Numbered from the stretch's first letter, positions 1 through 7,701 are shown. The stretch: 13,377 nucleotides of DNA from JAFLDD01 sp049314715 (GCA_049314715.1 JBMOEL010000044.1:1-13377); one strand, 5' to 3'. The notes: generated from the letters alone by a model not told the origin. Translations and numbers: made by a program.

Positions 1-824
1 ATATTGCGAACAGTGCGATCAAAATCGATATCTGCATGCACTTTGGCCTTCACTTTGCCAACGCCAATCGATTGCTCAAGCAACTGCTCCACCGTAGTGC
101 CGAGGCGCTTTTCATACGCTACACGGAAATCTTCCGCTTCTTCGGTCAATACATTGGCGTCGTCTTTCTCATCGACACCTTTTGCCAATAATCCGCCACG
201 ACTATCAACAATGGTAATACGTTGTGGCTTAAGACCCGGAACGGCAGTAGCCACTAAATGGCGAATCGCTGAAATTTCATTTTTAGTAAGCCCGCCCGAT
301 GAGCGAAGTTTTAATGCAACGGAAGCGGTGGGGTCCACCGTATCGCGCGTAAAAAGCTCGCGCTTAGGCATCACAAGGTGAACGCGCGCTTGCTCCACCG
401 ATTCAAAATCATTGATGGTGCGCGCTAATTCACCTTCAAGTGCACGTAATTGATTAATGTTAAGTACGAAATTCGATGTGCCCATCGCATCAGATTTATC
501 AAAAATTTCGTAACCAATAACCGAGCCCTGCGAAGGAATACCTTGCTCCGCCATCACAAGGCGCAGTTTATTGACTTGGTCGGAAGGCACCATCACTTGC
601 GTACCCCCAGCGCGAAGCTCGTATGGAATGCCGCGCTTATCCAACTCATCGACGATTTTGGCACCTTCTTCTGTTGGAAGATTGGTAAAAAGGGGCGACA
701 TCATAGGTGCTGCGACGCGCATGGAGATAAAGATAAAGAAGCCGATGAGGATAACTGCTGAGCCTAAAAGTGCCGCGATTTTAATCTGGCCGAGCTCTCT
801 GAAAGATTCCGTCATCGTTGCCAT
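1..824 (-). CDS. fliF: Flagellar M-ring protein FliF, 5' part (runs off the left edge)
   Basis: FliF forms the MS-ring in the inner membrane, the base on which the flagellar motor, C-ring and export gate assemble. The 274 visible residues include a short cytoplasmic N-terminus, a membrane segment at about residues 15-38, then the periplasmic ring-building motifs: RBM1 about 45-105 (SPLFTNLPTEEGAKIVDEL, GIPYEL, VMVPSDQV, MAEQGIP) and RBM2 about 120-215 (LNINQLRALEGELARTI, ARVHLVMPKRELF, ASVALKL, AIRHLVATAVPGLKPQRITIVD). Intact FliF proteins are roughly 500-580 residues, so the C-terminal half and second membrane segment lie outside the window. The ATG at 824 has GAGG six bases upstream; the in-frame ATG at 815 is too far from that site. 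The gene points away from the MarR series and is separated from it by about 200 bp that probably hold its promoter. Family assignment is firm. Confidence 0.96.
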   Translation of the reverse strand, partial: MATMTESFRELGQIKIAALLGSAVILIGFFIFISMRVAAPMMSPLFTNLPTEEGAKIVDELDKRGIPYELRAGGTQVMVPSDQVNKLRLVMAEQGIPSQGSVIGYEIFDKSDAMGTSNFVLNINQLRALEGELARTINDFESVEQARVHLVMPKRELFTRDTVDPTASVALKLRSSGGLTKNEISAIRHLVATAVPGLKPQRITIVDSRGGLLAKGVDEKDDANVLTEEAEDFRVAYEKRLGTTVEQLLEQSIGVGKVKAKVHADIDFDRTVRN

Positions 825-1028
825 ACACTACCTCAAAAGATTGGTCGTAAAGAAAATAGAATAGGGAAAGAGCTGAGATGTTTGGTGCCGATGCTGTGAC
901 GTGTAATCCGTCATATGTCTCTGGCTCTCCCCGAAAACAGGCAAGAATTGCCCGTTATGTAAGCCATTTAGCCACAATTTTCGATAGGAATCAAGTGAAA
1001 TATCATCAATATAGGAAAAAATTACCTA

Positions 1029-1409
1029 TTATGCCGCCATAGTAGAGAATAGTGGCATTGTATCCGCGCTAGGTGATTTGCTTTCCTGAACCATCAAATC
1101 AGCAAAATCACGCAAGAATACTGACCCATTCACGGTGCGCTGAATGAATACATTGCGACGGTCTTCCTCGTCCTTCTTGCGGCGAATTAAATCCAGCGTG
1201 GATAGTGCATCCAGCGCACGGCACACGGCGGGCTTTGAAATATTCAAGCGCTCGGCCAGATTACGAATCGTGTGCGGTGCGGGAACCATATACACCGTAA
1301 GCAGCACTGCCGTTTGACGTTGTGACAAATCATACGGCAATTCGCGTAAAGAGCGCGTGACAATCCGATGCCATAATTTCAATGCTTCTTGAGTGTTGCT
1401 TACAGACAT
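1029..1409 (-). CDS. MarR-family winged-helix transcriptional regulator
   Basis: A 126-residue DNA-binding regulator. The winged helix is clear: helix-turn-helix at about 47-68 (TIRNLAERLNISKPAVCRAL), followed by DLIRRKKDEEDRRNVFIQRT, in which the DRR motif of the wing is typical of MarR proteins. The N-terminal helix has the pattern LWHRIVTRSLRELPYDLSQRQTAVLLTVYM that I associate with a MarR subgroup common in alphaproteobacteria (from memory, not checked). The ATG at 1409 is preceded by GAGG with a five-base gap. It lies 62 bp downstream of a two-membrane-segment orphan read in the same direction, and an inverted repeat overlaps its ribosome binding site, which could allow autoregulation. 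The ligand and targets cannot be read from the sequence. Its last ~20 residues (SPSADTMPLFSTMAA) are a low-complexity tail outside the core domain. Confidence 0.88.
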   Translation of the reverse strand: MSVSNTQEALKLWHRIVTRSLRELPYDLSQRQTAVLLTVYMVPAPHTIRNLAERLNISKPAVCRALDALSTLDLIRRKKDEEDRRNVFIQRTVNGSVFLRDFADLMVQESKSPSADTMPLFSTMAA

Positions 1410-1410
1410 A

Positions 1411-1435
1411 CATTCCTCATTTCGGTGATGGAATG
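1411..1435. promoter_or_regulatory. Inverted repeat over the marR ribosome binding site
   Basis: CATTCC (1411-1416) and GGAATG (1430-1435) are perfect inverted arms. Allowing one bulge, the pairing extends inward by about three bases. The left arm overlaps the Shine-Dalgarno region of the downstream MarR gene. MarR proteins commonly bind palindromes near their own promoter, so an autoregulatory operator, or an RNA hairpin masking the ribosome binding site, is possible. This is inference from position and symmetry only. Confidence 0.25.
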
Positions 1436-1471
1436 AATCTAATGAGAATTTAAAAAGAAGCTAGCGAAATG

Positions 1472-2539
1472 TTAAAGCGCGTGGGTATGCTCACCCTGCG
1501 CAACGGCATGACGACGTTCAGAAACGCGATCTTTGTGACTTTTGGCGGGTGCATCTTTTGCCGGAATATCCGCAACGCTAACTTTCGAGCGTTCGTCTTG
1601 AATGCGCTCGATGAAACTTGCTTCCGTTTCCCATTCCAATAACTGCTGTTTACGTGCCCCCGTGTAAGAGCGAATGCCAATGATAAGTCCAGCACCTAAT
1701 ACCGCGACTGCAGTAATTGGGTTTCGCCATTGTTTTATAATATTGTCGTTATCATGTTGTGCTAATTTCCTAATACCATCCCACGTTTGATTAAACGACT
1801 TCGTTGCAACTCTTTCTACGGGATTCACAATTGGTAGTGCTGGATAAGCCTTCATTTTATCATTTAGATAACCAAAATTAACCTTTATTTGCTTCCATAT
1901 AGTGTGATACTGGCTGACATGATATTGCGGCGATTTTGCTTGTATTTTCTCGAGGGTTTCTAAAATGCGAGTTTGCACATGCTCGAAATGCTGAGGATTA
2001 CGAGGATTATTTATTGTTTTTACCCGATATGCTTCTAATTCTTTTTTAAGAGCGGTGAGTTCATCAATAGCTCCTGTGTGACCAATGCGCTGTGGCTCCT
2101 CAATCATATCGTCTAGAAGATCCATCCCACCAGCAAATGTTTGATTGTCTGGATTAATCAAGAAACTGGCAATTCTATGCGCCATCCCACTTAAGGTGTC
2201 TTGATAATTACGGGCGGTGTGTTTGGGAAGATAGGAGACTGTACCATTTTTGTATTTAAGATATTTTTTTGCCCAATGAAAATTTGAACTTTCTAGGCGT
2301 TCTCCGATAAATTCGATGCCTTTTTCAACAACCTGCCACGCAGACCAACCAACACCAATACCAGCAACAGTAACAGGAAGTGCAACTGAATCCACAATTT
2401 CGTTAGGCGTAAGTTCAGGATCATTCACGAAGCCGCGCAGTTGTTTTTTGCGCTTCTCTAGCCATGCGTCAGACGCGTGAACGTAGGTGGAAATATCCCC
2501 CTTCTTCACCAGCCCGTCATTGTACGTTTTTTCGACCAT
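1472..2539 (-). CDS. Orphan protein with two predicted membrane segments
   Basis: I do not recognise this 355-residue protein. Two hydrophobic stretches stand out: about 51-70 (VALPVTVAGIGVGWSAWQVV) and about 274-290 (PITAVAVLGAGLIIGI). Between them lie roughly 200 mostly charged, helical residues, including a segment around 160-205 (LTALKKELEAYRVK, ILETLEKIQAK) that could form a short coiled coil. Both termini are strongly charged; the C-terminal tail (about 295-355) is rich in Lys, Glu, Arg and Ala and ends in GEHTHAL. A hairpin topology, with the middle region on one side of the membrane, is a reasonable inference. The ATG at 2539 has only a weak, distant purine stretch (AAGG), so the start is less certain than its neighbours'. 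It lies between the M17 aminopeptidase and marR on the same strand. AT content is higher in its middle than in the flanking housekeeping genes. Confidence 0.75.
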   Translation of the reverse strand: MVEKTYNDGLVKKGDISTYVHASDAWLEKRKKQLRGFVNDPELTPNEIVDSVALPVTVAGIGVGWSAWQVVEKGIEFIGERLESSNFHWAKKYLKYKNGTVSYLPKHTARNYQDTLSGMAHRIASFLINPDNQTFAGGMDLLDDMIEEPQRIGHTGAIDELTALKKELEAYRVKTINNPRNPQHFEHVQTRILETLEKIQAKSPQYHVSQYHTIWKQIKVNFGYLNDKMKAYPALPIVNPVERVATKSFNQTWDGIRKLAQHDNDNIIKQWRNPITAVAVLGAGLIIGIRSYTGARKQQLLEWETEASFIERIQDERSKVSVADIPAKDAPAKSHKDRVSERRHAVAQGEHTHAL

Positions 2540-2557
2540 TAGTTATCACACACCTTT

Positions 2558-2580
2558 TGGTAGTCTTTTAGAGTCTACCA
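2558..2580. promoter_or_regulatory. 23-bp imperfect palindrome upstream of the orphan at 1472-2539
   Basis: TGGTAG (2558-2563) and CTACCA (2575-2580) are perfect inverted arms around an 11-bp centre that is itself partly symmetrical. It sits about 19 bp upstream of the ATG of the two-membrane-segment orphan. It could be an operator for a dimeric regulator such as the nearby MarR protein. No run of T follows it, so it does not look like a terminator. Function is inferred from symmetry and place only. Confidence 0.25.
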
Positions 2581-2620
2581 TGCGTGCAATAACCGTAATA
2601 TGAAGATTATGTGAAGGTTG

Positions 2621-3994
2621 CTACTGGTAGCGTACCTTTAGAAATGCTAAAAGTGCTCGTATTCCAAGCGCTTCGCCACCGGCTGGCCGTCCCGCCTGTG
2701 ATTCGGCATTCCACGCATAGGTATCAAGGTGAATCCAAGGTGTTTGTTTACTCACAAAGCGGTTCAAAAACAACGCGGCGGTAATGGAGCCCGCAAAGCC
2801 ATAATTGGGGGTATTCGTAATATCCGCAATTGGGCTATTCACATACTTATCATAGCCCGCCCACAGCGGCATATGCCACATGGGGTCAGTTTCTTTCAGT
2901 GAAATGTTCATGAGCTCTTGTGCAAGCTTATCGTCGTTCGAATAAAGGGCAGGGAGCTCCGCACCCAGCGCCGTGCGCGCCGCACCCGTGAGGGTTGCTG
3001 CATCAATAATCAAATCGGGATTTTCGCTATCCGCCTCGGTGAGCGCGTCGCACAAAATGACACGACCCTCTGCATCCGTTGAGCCAATCTCCATGCTCAG
3101 GCCTTTGCGGGTTTGGATAATATCTTGTGGACGGAATGCATTACCCGCAATGCTATTTTCCACCGCAGGAATCAATACGCGCAGGCGCACGGGTAAATTC
3201 TCAGCAACGATTACTTTCGCTAATGCTAACATCAGCGCCGCGCCACCCATATCTTTTTTCATGAGCTTCATTGAGGCATAGGGTTTAATGTCCAACCCAC
3301 CCGTATCAAAGCACACGCCCTTGCCAACAAGCGTTAGTTTAGGGTGTTTGGGGTTGCCACATGTGATGTCAATCAAACGCGGTGCGTCGGTGGAGGCACG
3401 GCCAACCGCATGAATCGCTGGGTAATTTTTCTTAAGTAAATCATCACCCACAATTACACTAAATTTCGCGTCGATCTCTTTAGCAAGCTTCTTAGCTGCT
3501 GCCGCTAAATGCGAGGGAAGCATATCATTCGTCGGTGTATTGATGAGGTCGCGCGCCAAGCCGATAGCATCGGCACGCTGCTGAATCGCGTCACTATCAA
3601 TTGTTTTTGGTAACGCCAAGGTCAGCTCCTTGCGTTCTGCTTTACGGTAAGTGGTGAATTGATATTGGGCGAGTGCAAACCCCAACGCAGCATCCGTGAT
3701 CTGCTGTTTGTTCCATGATGTATCAAGTTGGTATGTGCCAGCAGGAAGCATGGCGGGTAAATGCGCCAGTGACCAAATGGTGGGTATGTCGGCGGTAATC
3801 GCAATCACCTGCGAAACATTGCCTTTTGCATCAGGAACGAGCAGAGCAGTGTCCACTTTTGGCGTGGTAAGCGTTGCTTTCACCCATGCTTGTACGGTGG
3901 CGTGTTGGCGCTTTAGCCAAGGCTGGAATTGCAAAACCGTAAGCGTCACGATAGGTATCGTGCGCTTCGTAGAGTGTGTAAAATACTGGGTCAT
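2621..3994 (-). CDS. M17-family leucyl aminopeptidase
   Basis: A cytoplasmic two-metal aminopeptidase that removes N-terminal residues from peptides. The 457-residue length fits the family. All catalytic residues are present at the expected spacing: Lys225 and Asp230 in GKGVCFDTGG, catalytic Lys237 in DIKP, Asp248 in KKDMGGAA, and Asp307, Glu309 and Arg311 in STDAEGR, corresponding to Lys270, Asp275, Lys282, Asp293, Asp352, Glu354 and Arg356 of E. coli PepA. The N-terminal ~130 residues are the poorly conserved M17 N-domain. STDAEGR replaces the usual NTDAEGR, which does not touch a metal ligand. The ATG at 3994 follows an AAGG site that overlaps the stop codon of the GNAT gene, so the two are almost certainly co-translated. 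It belongs to the divergent 'leucyl aminopeptidase family' rather than canonical PepA, so I give no gene symbol. Substrate preference is not readable. Confidence 0.94.
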   Translation of the reverse strand: MTQYFTHSTKRTIPIVTLTVLQFQPWLKRQHATVQAWVKATLTTPKVDTALLVPDAKGNVSQVIAITADIPTIWSLAHLPAMLPAGTYQLDTSWNKQQITDAALGFALAQYQFTTYRKAERKELTLALPKTIDSDAIQQRADAIGLARDLINTPTNDMLPSHLAAAAKKLAKEIDAKFSVIVGDDLLKKNYPAIHAVGRASTDAPRLIDITCGNPKHPKLTLVGKGVCFDTGGLDIKPYASMKLMKKDMGGAALMLALAKVIVAENLPVRLRVLIPAVENSIAGNAFRPQDIIQTRKGLSMEIGSTDAEGRVILCDALTEADSENPDLIIDAATLTGAARTALGAELPALYSNDDKLAQELMNISLKETDPMWHMPLWAGYDKYVNSPIADITNTPNYGFAGSITAALFLNRFVSKQTPWIHLDTYAWNAESQAGRPAGGEALGIRALLAFLKVRYQ

Positions 3995-4000
3995 ATTACC

Positions 4001-4477
4001 TTAACTATTTGCGAGTGTGTCGAGAGCATCTCCCGTAACGCGATACACGGTCCATTCATCCATCGCAACTGCGCCGAGTGATTTATAAAACTCAATTGAG
4101 GGTGTATTCCAATCCAGCACTGCCCATTCAAATCGCCCGCAGCCTTCGGCTTTAGCCTTCTGCGCGAGGTGCTTCAGTAACGACTTGCCAATATTCTTCC
4201 CGCGCATGTCAGGCTTTACGAATAAATCCTCAAGGTAAATGCCCGTTTTGCCCAAGAATGTTGAGAAATTATAAAAATACAACGCAAACGCGACGGGTTC
4301 GCCATTCCATTCCGCAATCACACAAAAACCTTTGGGATTTTCTGCAAACAAAGAAGCGCTGAGTGTTTGCTCTGCGGCAATTACTTCATGCGATAGCTTT
4401 TCATATTCCGCAAGTTGGCGAATGAAATCGAGGATAAGCGGTGTATCCTCGCGAACCGCTTGGCGAATATGAAGCAT
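4001..4477 (-). CDS. GNAT-family N-acetyltransferase (diamine acetyltransferase-like)
   Basis: A 158-residue acetyl-CoA-dependent acetyltransferase. The acetyl-CoA binding motif A is at about 85-101 (LFVKPDMRGKNIGKSLL, with R92-G93...I96-G97-K98), preceded by the GIYLEDL strand and followed by RFEWAVLDWNTPSIEFYKSLGA (about 115-136), the motif B region with the Tyr usually placed to act as general acid. The pattern YLEDLFV...RGKxIG...WNxPSIxFYKSLGA is that of the spermidine/spermine (SSAT) and thialysine acetyltransferase branch, so a polyamine or other small-amine substrate is likely but not proven. The ATG at 4477 has a strong GAGGG site about five bases upstream. It lies 26 bp after the ankyrin-like gene and 6 bp before the M17 aminopeptidase, so it probably shares their transcript. 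Confidence 0.93.
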   Translation of the reverse strand: MLHIRQAVREDTPLILDFIRQLAEYEKLSHEVIAAEQTLSASLFAENPKGFCVIAEWNGEPVAFALYFYNFSTFLGKTGIYLEDLFVKPDMRGKNIGKSLLKHLAQKAKAEGCGRFEWAVLDWNTPSIEFYKSLGAVAMDEWTVYRVTGDALDTLANS

Positions 4478-4503
4478 AAAATCCCTCTTGGTAGGCGTGG
4501 ATA

Positions 4504-6213
4504 CTAGAACCAGTTTCTACTAGATGACTGGGATGAAGTACTTCTAGTAAGATTTTCTACAATAGATTCAAGCTTACTTTTGGTCTCATCGAGTCTTTCA
4601 CGGCTAGTAATTTCCATTTGTACCTTACAATCAGCGTCTTGCAACACACTGTTGGGTATATCGCTATCATCAATAAAAATAGCTTCAGTGGGAATCCAGC
4701 CGCCACTTTCTGCCACAGAATGCTTAATATTGCCAGCATCAACATCTGTCTTGGCACTTTTGGTTTTTCCGATATTGACGGCTTTGATACTAGGATTCTC
4801 TTCTATAATTTGTATGGCTGCTTGAGTTATGAAAGGCAGCATCAAATGTTGATATTTATCGCCATGCGATTGCCATGAATTAAAGACAAATCGATCGTCT
4901 TTCACCCAACCTGAAAGCTTGGCGCAAATATTACCTTTTGCGTTTCGAACAACATAAAGTGATAAATCCGTCCAATGAGATTGGGCAATCGCTAGCTCCT
5001 TGCCATCGGTATTTTCATCATTACCTACGGCACCAATTTTGCAGCAGTTTTTTATTTTTTTATATCCCCCGACCCATAGATTAATTGCGCTATCTTTAGG
5101 AACTTTTTCCATCGTAAATCCAGGTTTACCAATATCTGCGCCATCAATATGAATATCGGGAGTGCTATCTGCCTCTTTAGGGCATGCTTTCTTAAGCAGC
5201 CTTACGGTTTCATCAAATTGTTCTTGTGTGAGGTTGAGATGCGCTGCAACTTTTGCAGCTTCGATATTTTGTTCGGCACCTACATAAAGCGCGTGACAGG
5301 CTAACTGCTCGATTTGTTCAGCACTGAGGTCTTCAAGTGCAACATCTGAAAATATTTCTGCATGCTTTGCTTCGATTTTATCGGCATACCTAAGATAGGG
5401 GTAAATTCGGTAACCATGTGCAATCGTCAATTCGCGCCAGGCCTCAATATTCCATATAACCTCGCCCTTAGGTAAATCAAAATCTAAATAGGTGTGCGAT
5501 GGTTTGCCATAATCAGTAGCCTCTAAATACCTGTCTATAGTTTCCACACTGCCAAATAACACAGACGCATTATACGCTCTCTTTTCTGCGCCATCATGGT
5601 AGCCTTTAAGTTCGCAACGTAACATACATAAATCTAGTAGTTCATTGTAGCGCGCCGCATCGAATCCATATGTCGAATAATCTTCAAGAGCAGGTGGTAA
5701 TTGGTTGGGTTGATTTGGGTCGGCGAAAGCAAGTTTTAGGTCAAGTGGTACATACTCTTCTTCAAGATTTGCTTTATGTGATGCCCATTTTAAATTTGTA
5801 TCTCTAAGTCTTTCTTTGAGTGAATTTGTATCATCGCCTACGACATCACGTACAGCCTTGTTAAAAGCATCTATTAAATAATCAGTTACTTCTTCGTGTC
5901 CCTTCCATATTGCGAAACGAACAGGCGTAAAATCGTTATGACGAATCAACTTTTTCACTGATGCATGAAAGCTCGTAGCATTGTCCAAAATTGTTTTGAT
6001 TAATTCTAATTGTCCATATTTTGATGCTTCGATGATACTGTTTTGAAGAATTAGCTGCTTCTCTGTTGAGTCCTCAGCAGCTTCAATCATTCGTAATATG
6101 GTGTCTGTATCACCTACACGAGCAAAATAGCGATGATAGGGCAATAAATGAATAATCTCACTATCATCCAAATGTTGCTTATCGCGTATTCGTTCTAATG
6201 TCGAAAATTTCAT
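4504..6213 (-). CDS. Ankyrin-like multidomain orphan with a Ser-rich C-terminal tail
   Basis: A 569-residue protein I cannot name. Residues about 20-120 look like divergent ankyrin repeats: helix-loop-helix units such as IIEASKYGQLELIKTILDNA and TPVRFAIWKGHEEVTDYLIDAF match the ankyrin pattern (T-P-L-x-x-A-x-x-x-G-H-x-x-V-x-x-L-L). A charged helical middle (about 120-370) follows. A compact alpha/beta-looking domain at about 375-525 starts NLWVGGYKKIKNCCKIGAVG and has a strand series (LSLYVVRNAKGNICAKLSGW, RFVFNSW), then an amphipathic helix (LMLPFITQAAIQIIEENP). The last ~30 residues are Ser/Thr/Arg-rich (NLTRSTSSQSSSRNWF). There is no signal peptide or membrane segment. The ATG at 6213 has AGAGG five bases upstream, inside a perfect 12-bp palindrome. 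It heads the minus-strand series and diverges from the His-rich gene across a region containing a Fur-box-like site. Ankyrin repeats plus a Ser-rich tail recall secreted effectors of intracellular bacteria, but that is inference. Confidence 0.8.
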   Translation of the reverse strand: MKFSTLERIRDKQHLDDSEIIHLLPYHRYFARVGDTDTILRMIEAAEDSTEKQLILQNSIIEASKYGQLELIKTILDNATSFHASVKKLIRHNDFTPVRFAIWKGHEEVTDYLIDAFNKAVRDVVGDDTNSLKERLRDTNLKWASHKANLEEEYVPLDLKLAFADPNQPNQLPPALEDYSTYGFDAARYNELLDLCMLRCELKGYHDGAEKRAYNASVLFGSVETIDRYLEATDYGKPSHTYLDFDLPKGEVIWNIEAWRELTIAHGYRIYPYLRYADKIEAKHAEIFSDVALEDLSAEQIEQLACHALYVGAEQNIEAAKVAAHLNLTQEQFDETVRLLKKACPKEADSTPDIHIDGADIGKPGFTMEKVPKDSAINLWVGGYKKIKNCCKIGAVGNDENTDGKELAIAQSHWTDLSLYVVRNAKGNICAKLSGWVKDDRFVFNSWQSHGDKYQHLMLPFITQAAIQIIEENPSIKAVNIGKTKSAKTDVDAGNIKHSVAESGGWIPTEAIFIDDSDIPNSVLQDADCKVQMEITSRERLDETKSKLESIVENLTRSTSSQSSSRNWF

Positions 6214-6218
6214 AACAA

Positions 6219-6230
6219 CCTCTTAAGAGG
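6219..6230. promoter_or_regulatory. Perfect 12-bp palindrome CCTCTTAAGAGG over the ribosome binding site
   Basis: The palindrome CCTCTTAAGAGG contains the Shine-Dalgarno sequence (AAGAGG) of the ankyrin-like gene that starts at 6213. It could be a protein-binding site that blocks both transcription and translation start. As RNA it has no loop, so a simple hairpin would lose its central pairs. It may also be chance, since the SD itself supplies half of it. Confidence 0.2.
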
Positions 6231-6335
6231 GTGCCACGGGCGTTCATTTTACTCAATCGTAATCCCATATTGTCACAGAATCTTCACACTATTTCTCAAA
6301 GCATTTTGTAGATTGCGAGTTATTCGTAATTCGTT

Positions 6336-6354
6336 ATTGAGAATCACTCTCAAT
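6336..6354. promoter_or_regulatory. Fur-box-like operator (19-bp palindrome)
   Basis: ATTGAGAATCACTCTCAAT is a 19-bp palindrome with eight of nine base pairs symmetrical around a central C. Its inner 15 bases (6338-6352) match the Fur 7-1-7 consensus TGATAATCATTATCA at 12 of 15 positions. It ends 26 bp before the ATG of the His-rich gene at 6381, a usual place for a repressor to overlap a promoter, and lies about 120 bp from the divergent ankyrin-like gene. The metal that would be sensed (iron for Fur; Mn or heme status for Mur or Irr relatives in alphaproteobacteria) cannot be told from the sequence. Confidence 0.6.
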
Positions 6355-6380
6355 TGGCGTAGGCGTGTCTATGGGAAACA

Positions 6381-7301
6381 ATGAGCGATACAAAGAACAA
6401 AACAGCAGCGCAGGAACGCGAAGACGAGCGCCAAAAAACACAACTGCAAAAAGCAGAAGACATCGCCTATACCATCAATCACGCCATTTCGTGCGGAGTA
6501 ACGGACCTAGGTATTCAGCCTTATATCTATGCGGGCGTCGTCAATCACTTCCCCTCATGGCTGCAATGGATAAAAAATTTAATGGAAGGTCATGACCATC
6601 CACATCATCATGATGACCATCACGAGCCTGAGCAAAAACCGAAAACGAAAATCAAACCTCCGGGGTTTTGGAAAAACGTAGGGCATTATTTACAGGCAGA
6701 AATTTATGGGGATGTGGGTGCCATTCCATTAACCATTGCCGTACAGCGCATATTCCCAGAATTTATGGAGGATATTCGTAAATGGATTGAACCAATCGCA
6801 GGCAAAACGTTTCGCGAAGGCGCAGAAAAAGCCTCCATCAAATGGGCGCAGCGCAATGGGTTTTTCGAAGGATCTGAACAACAAAAAGCAAAAGCACATG
6901 AGCTCTATGAATATGAAATGAGTCATTTGCCACAAGCAGTCATGTGGAATGCATTCGCGTGGCCAACTAACATTGTGTTGCAGCGCTATGTATTTAAAGA
7001 CCCGCATCATTCACATGGTCTAGCCGCCATCACAACAGCTAAGACTTTCGGTGCGATTGTCAGTAACGGCATGTTGTTGACGGGCAGGGCAGTCGCGCCT
7101 GATCTCGCCCATCAATGGGATCAGTGGAATAGTAAACACATCATTGCGCCCGTTACCAAAGTCATCGGCAGCACGATTGGCATTGATCATGAAACCGTTG
7201 ATAAGGTGGCGAAGAAACAAGAAGAAATGGGCGGTCATCGCCACTTTGCGGAACGCCTACAAGCGGAAGAAAGAGCGACTACACCGCCGCTTCTACCATG
7301 A
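6381..7301 (+). CDS. Histidine-rich orphan protein, probably metal-regulated
   Basis: I do not recognise this 306-residue protein. It starts with a charged helical segment (about 1-30, rich in Lys, Glu and Gln), and then has a cluster of seven histidines and three aspartates in residues 71-81 (HDHPHHHDDHH), followed by a Lys/Pro linker (EPEQKPKTKIKPPGF). A smaller cluster, DPHHSHG, is at about 208-213, and GGHRHF is near the C-terminus. Moderately hydrophobic stretches at about 111-126, 184-205 and 214-238 could associate with a membrane, but none is a clear long membrane segment, and there is no signal peptide. His/Asp clusters of this sort bind Zn, Ni, Co or Fe. A Fur-box-like site sits immediately upstream, so metal handling or storage is a reasonable inference. 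The ATG at 6381 has only a weak site (GGGA). The 3' end overlaps the convergent ridA by 23 bp. Confidence 0.78.
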   Translation: MSDTKNKTAAQEREDERQKTQLQKAEDIAYTINHAISCGVTDLGIQPYIYAGVVNHFPSWLQWIKNLMEGHDHPHHHDDHHEPEQKPKTKIKPPGFWKNVGHYLQAEIYGDVGAIPLTIAVQRIFPEFMEDIRKWIEPIAGKTFREGAEKASIKWAQRNGFFEGSEQQKAKAHELYEYEMSHLPQAVMWNAFAWPTNIVLQRYVFKDPHHSHGLAAITTAKTFGAIVSNGMLLTGRAVAPDLAHQWDQWNSKHIIAPVTKVIGSTIGIDHETVDKVAKKQEEMGGHRHFAERLQAEERATTPPLLP

Positions 7302-7632
7302 TTTCCACATCATAGCCTTTGCCCGCAAGTTTGGCTTCCACCGTGGCGCGGGCAGGGGTTTTGCCTGCAACGACCCATGCGTCCCAAGCTTTATTCATTT
7401 CATCAAACGTTGCAATATTGGTGAGCCAGATATTCACCTTCAGCATACGCGTTTTATCGGTTCCTGCTTTGGCGAGCATCTCATCAATCTGCGATAAAAT
7501 ATCTTTGGTCTGCTCATAGACGGATTTACCAACCGTGCTGTCCGCAACCACACCGCATAAATAAGCTTTGCCTGCGTGCACCACCACTTCACTCATCCGC
7601 GCGCCCGCATCGATACGTTTAATTTCAGTCAT
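7279..7632 (-). CDS. RidA (YjgF/YER057c) family enamine/imine deaminase-like protein
   Basis: RidA-family proteins form homotrimers, and the canonical members hydrolyse reactive 2-aminoacrylate and related imines released by PLP enzymes. The 117 residues give a full-length single domain: start MTEIKRIDAG, SEVVVHAGKAYLCGVVADS, QTKDILSQIDEMLAKAG, VNIWLTNIATFDEMNKAWDAWV, and the signature KTPARATVEAKLA with Arg95 at the position of the catalytic/carboxylate-binding Arg (Arg105 in E. coli RidA), then VEIMVEAAV. The signature differs from canonical RidA (ARATVEAKLAGKGYDVEI instead of ARSxVxVARLPK), so it is a RidA-like subgroup whose substrate may differ. I chose the ATG at 7632 because GGGGAG lies about five bases upstream and family homology begins there; the frame is open to 7689, but that stretch spans the terminator. 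It follows the HU gene and overlaps the end of the convergent His-rich gene. Confidence 0.92.
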   Translation of the reverse strand: MTEIKRIDAGARMSEVVVHAGKAYLCGVVADSTVGKSVYEQTKDILSQIDEMLAKAGTDKTRMLKVNIWLTNIATFDEMNKAWDAWVVAGKTPARATVEAKLAGKGYDVEIMVEAAV

Positions 7633-7642
7633 AAACTCTCCC

Positions 7643-7677
7643 CAAAAAACAACACCGGCAGTTTGCACTGCCGGTGT
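7643..7677 (-). terminator. Rho-independent terminator of the HU-like gene
   Basis: A perfect 11-bp stem (7652-7662 with 7667-7677, core ACACCGGCAG) with the four-base loop TTGC on the plus strand is followed, reading the minus strand, by TGTTTTTTGG. It lies 25 bp after the HU-like stop codon and directly before the ridA ribosome binding site, so ridA needs its own promoter or readthrough. Confidence 0.9.
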
Positions 7678-7701
7678 ATTTTTACACACGTAAAAAACGA
7701 A

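Noticed and set aside
941..954. Sigma-54-like promoter for fliF (GGGCAATTCTTGCC on the minus strand)
   Set aside because: The spacing between GG and GC is one base short of the -24/-12 requirement, and the motif is largely a chance palindrome around GCAAGAATTGC.
7633..7689. Upstream in-frame extension of ridA
   Set aside because: It crosses the HU terminator hairpin, has no ribosome binding site, and the family begins at MTEIKRIDAG after a GGGGAG site.
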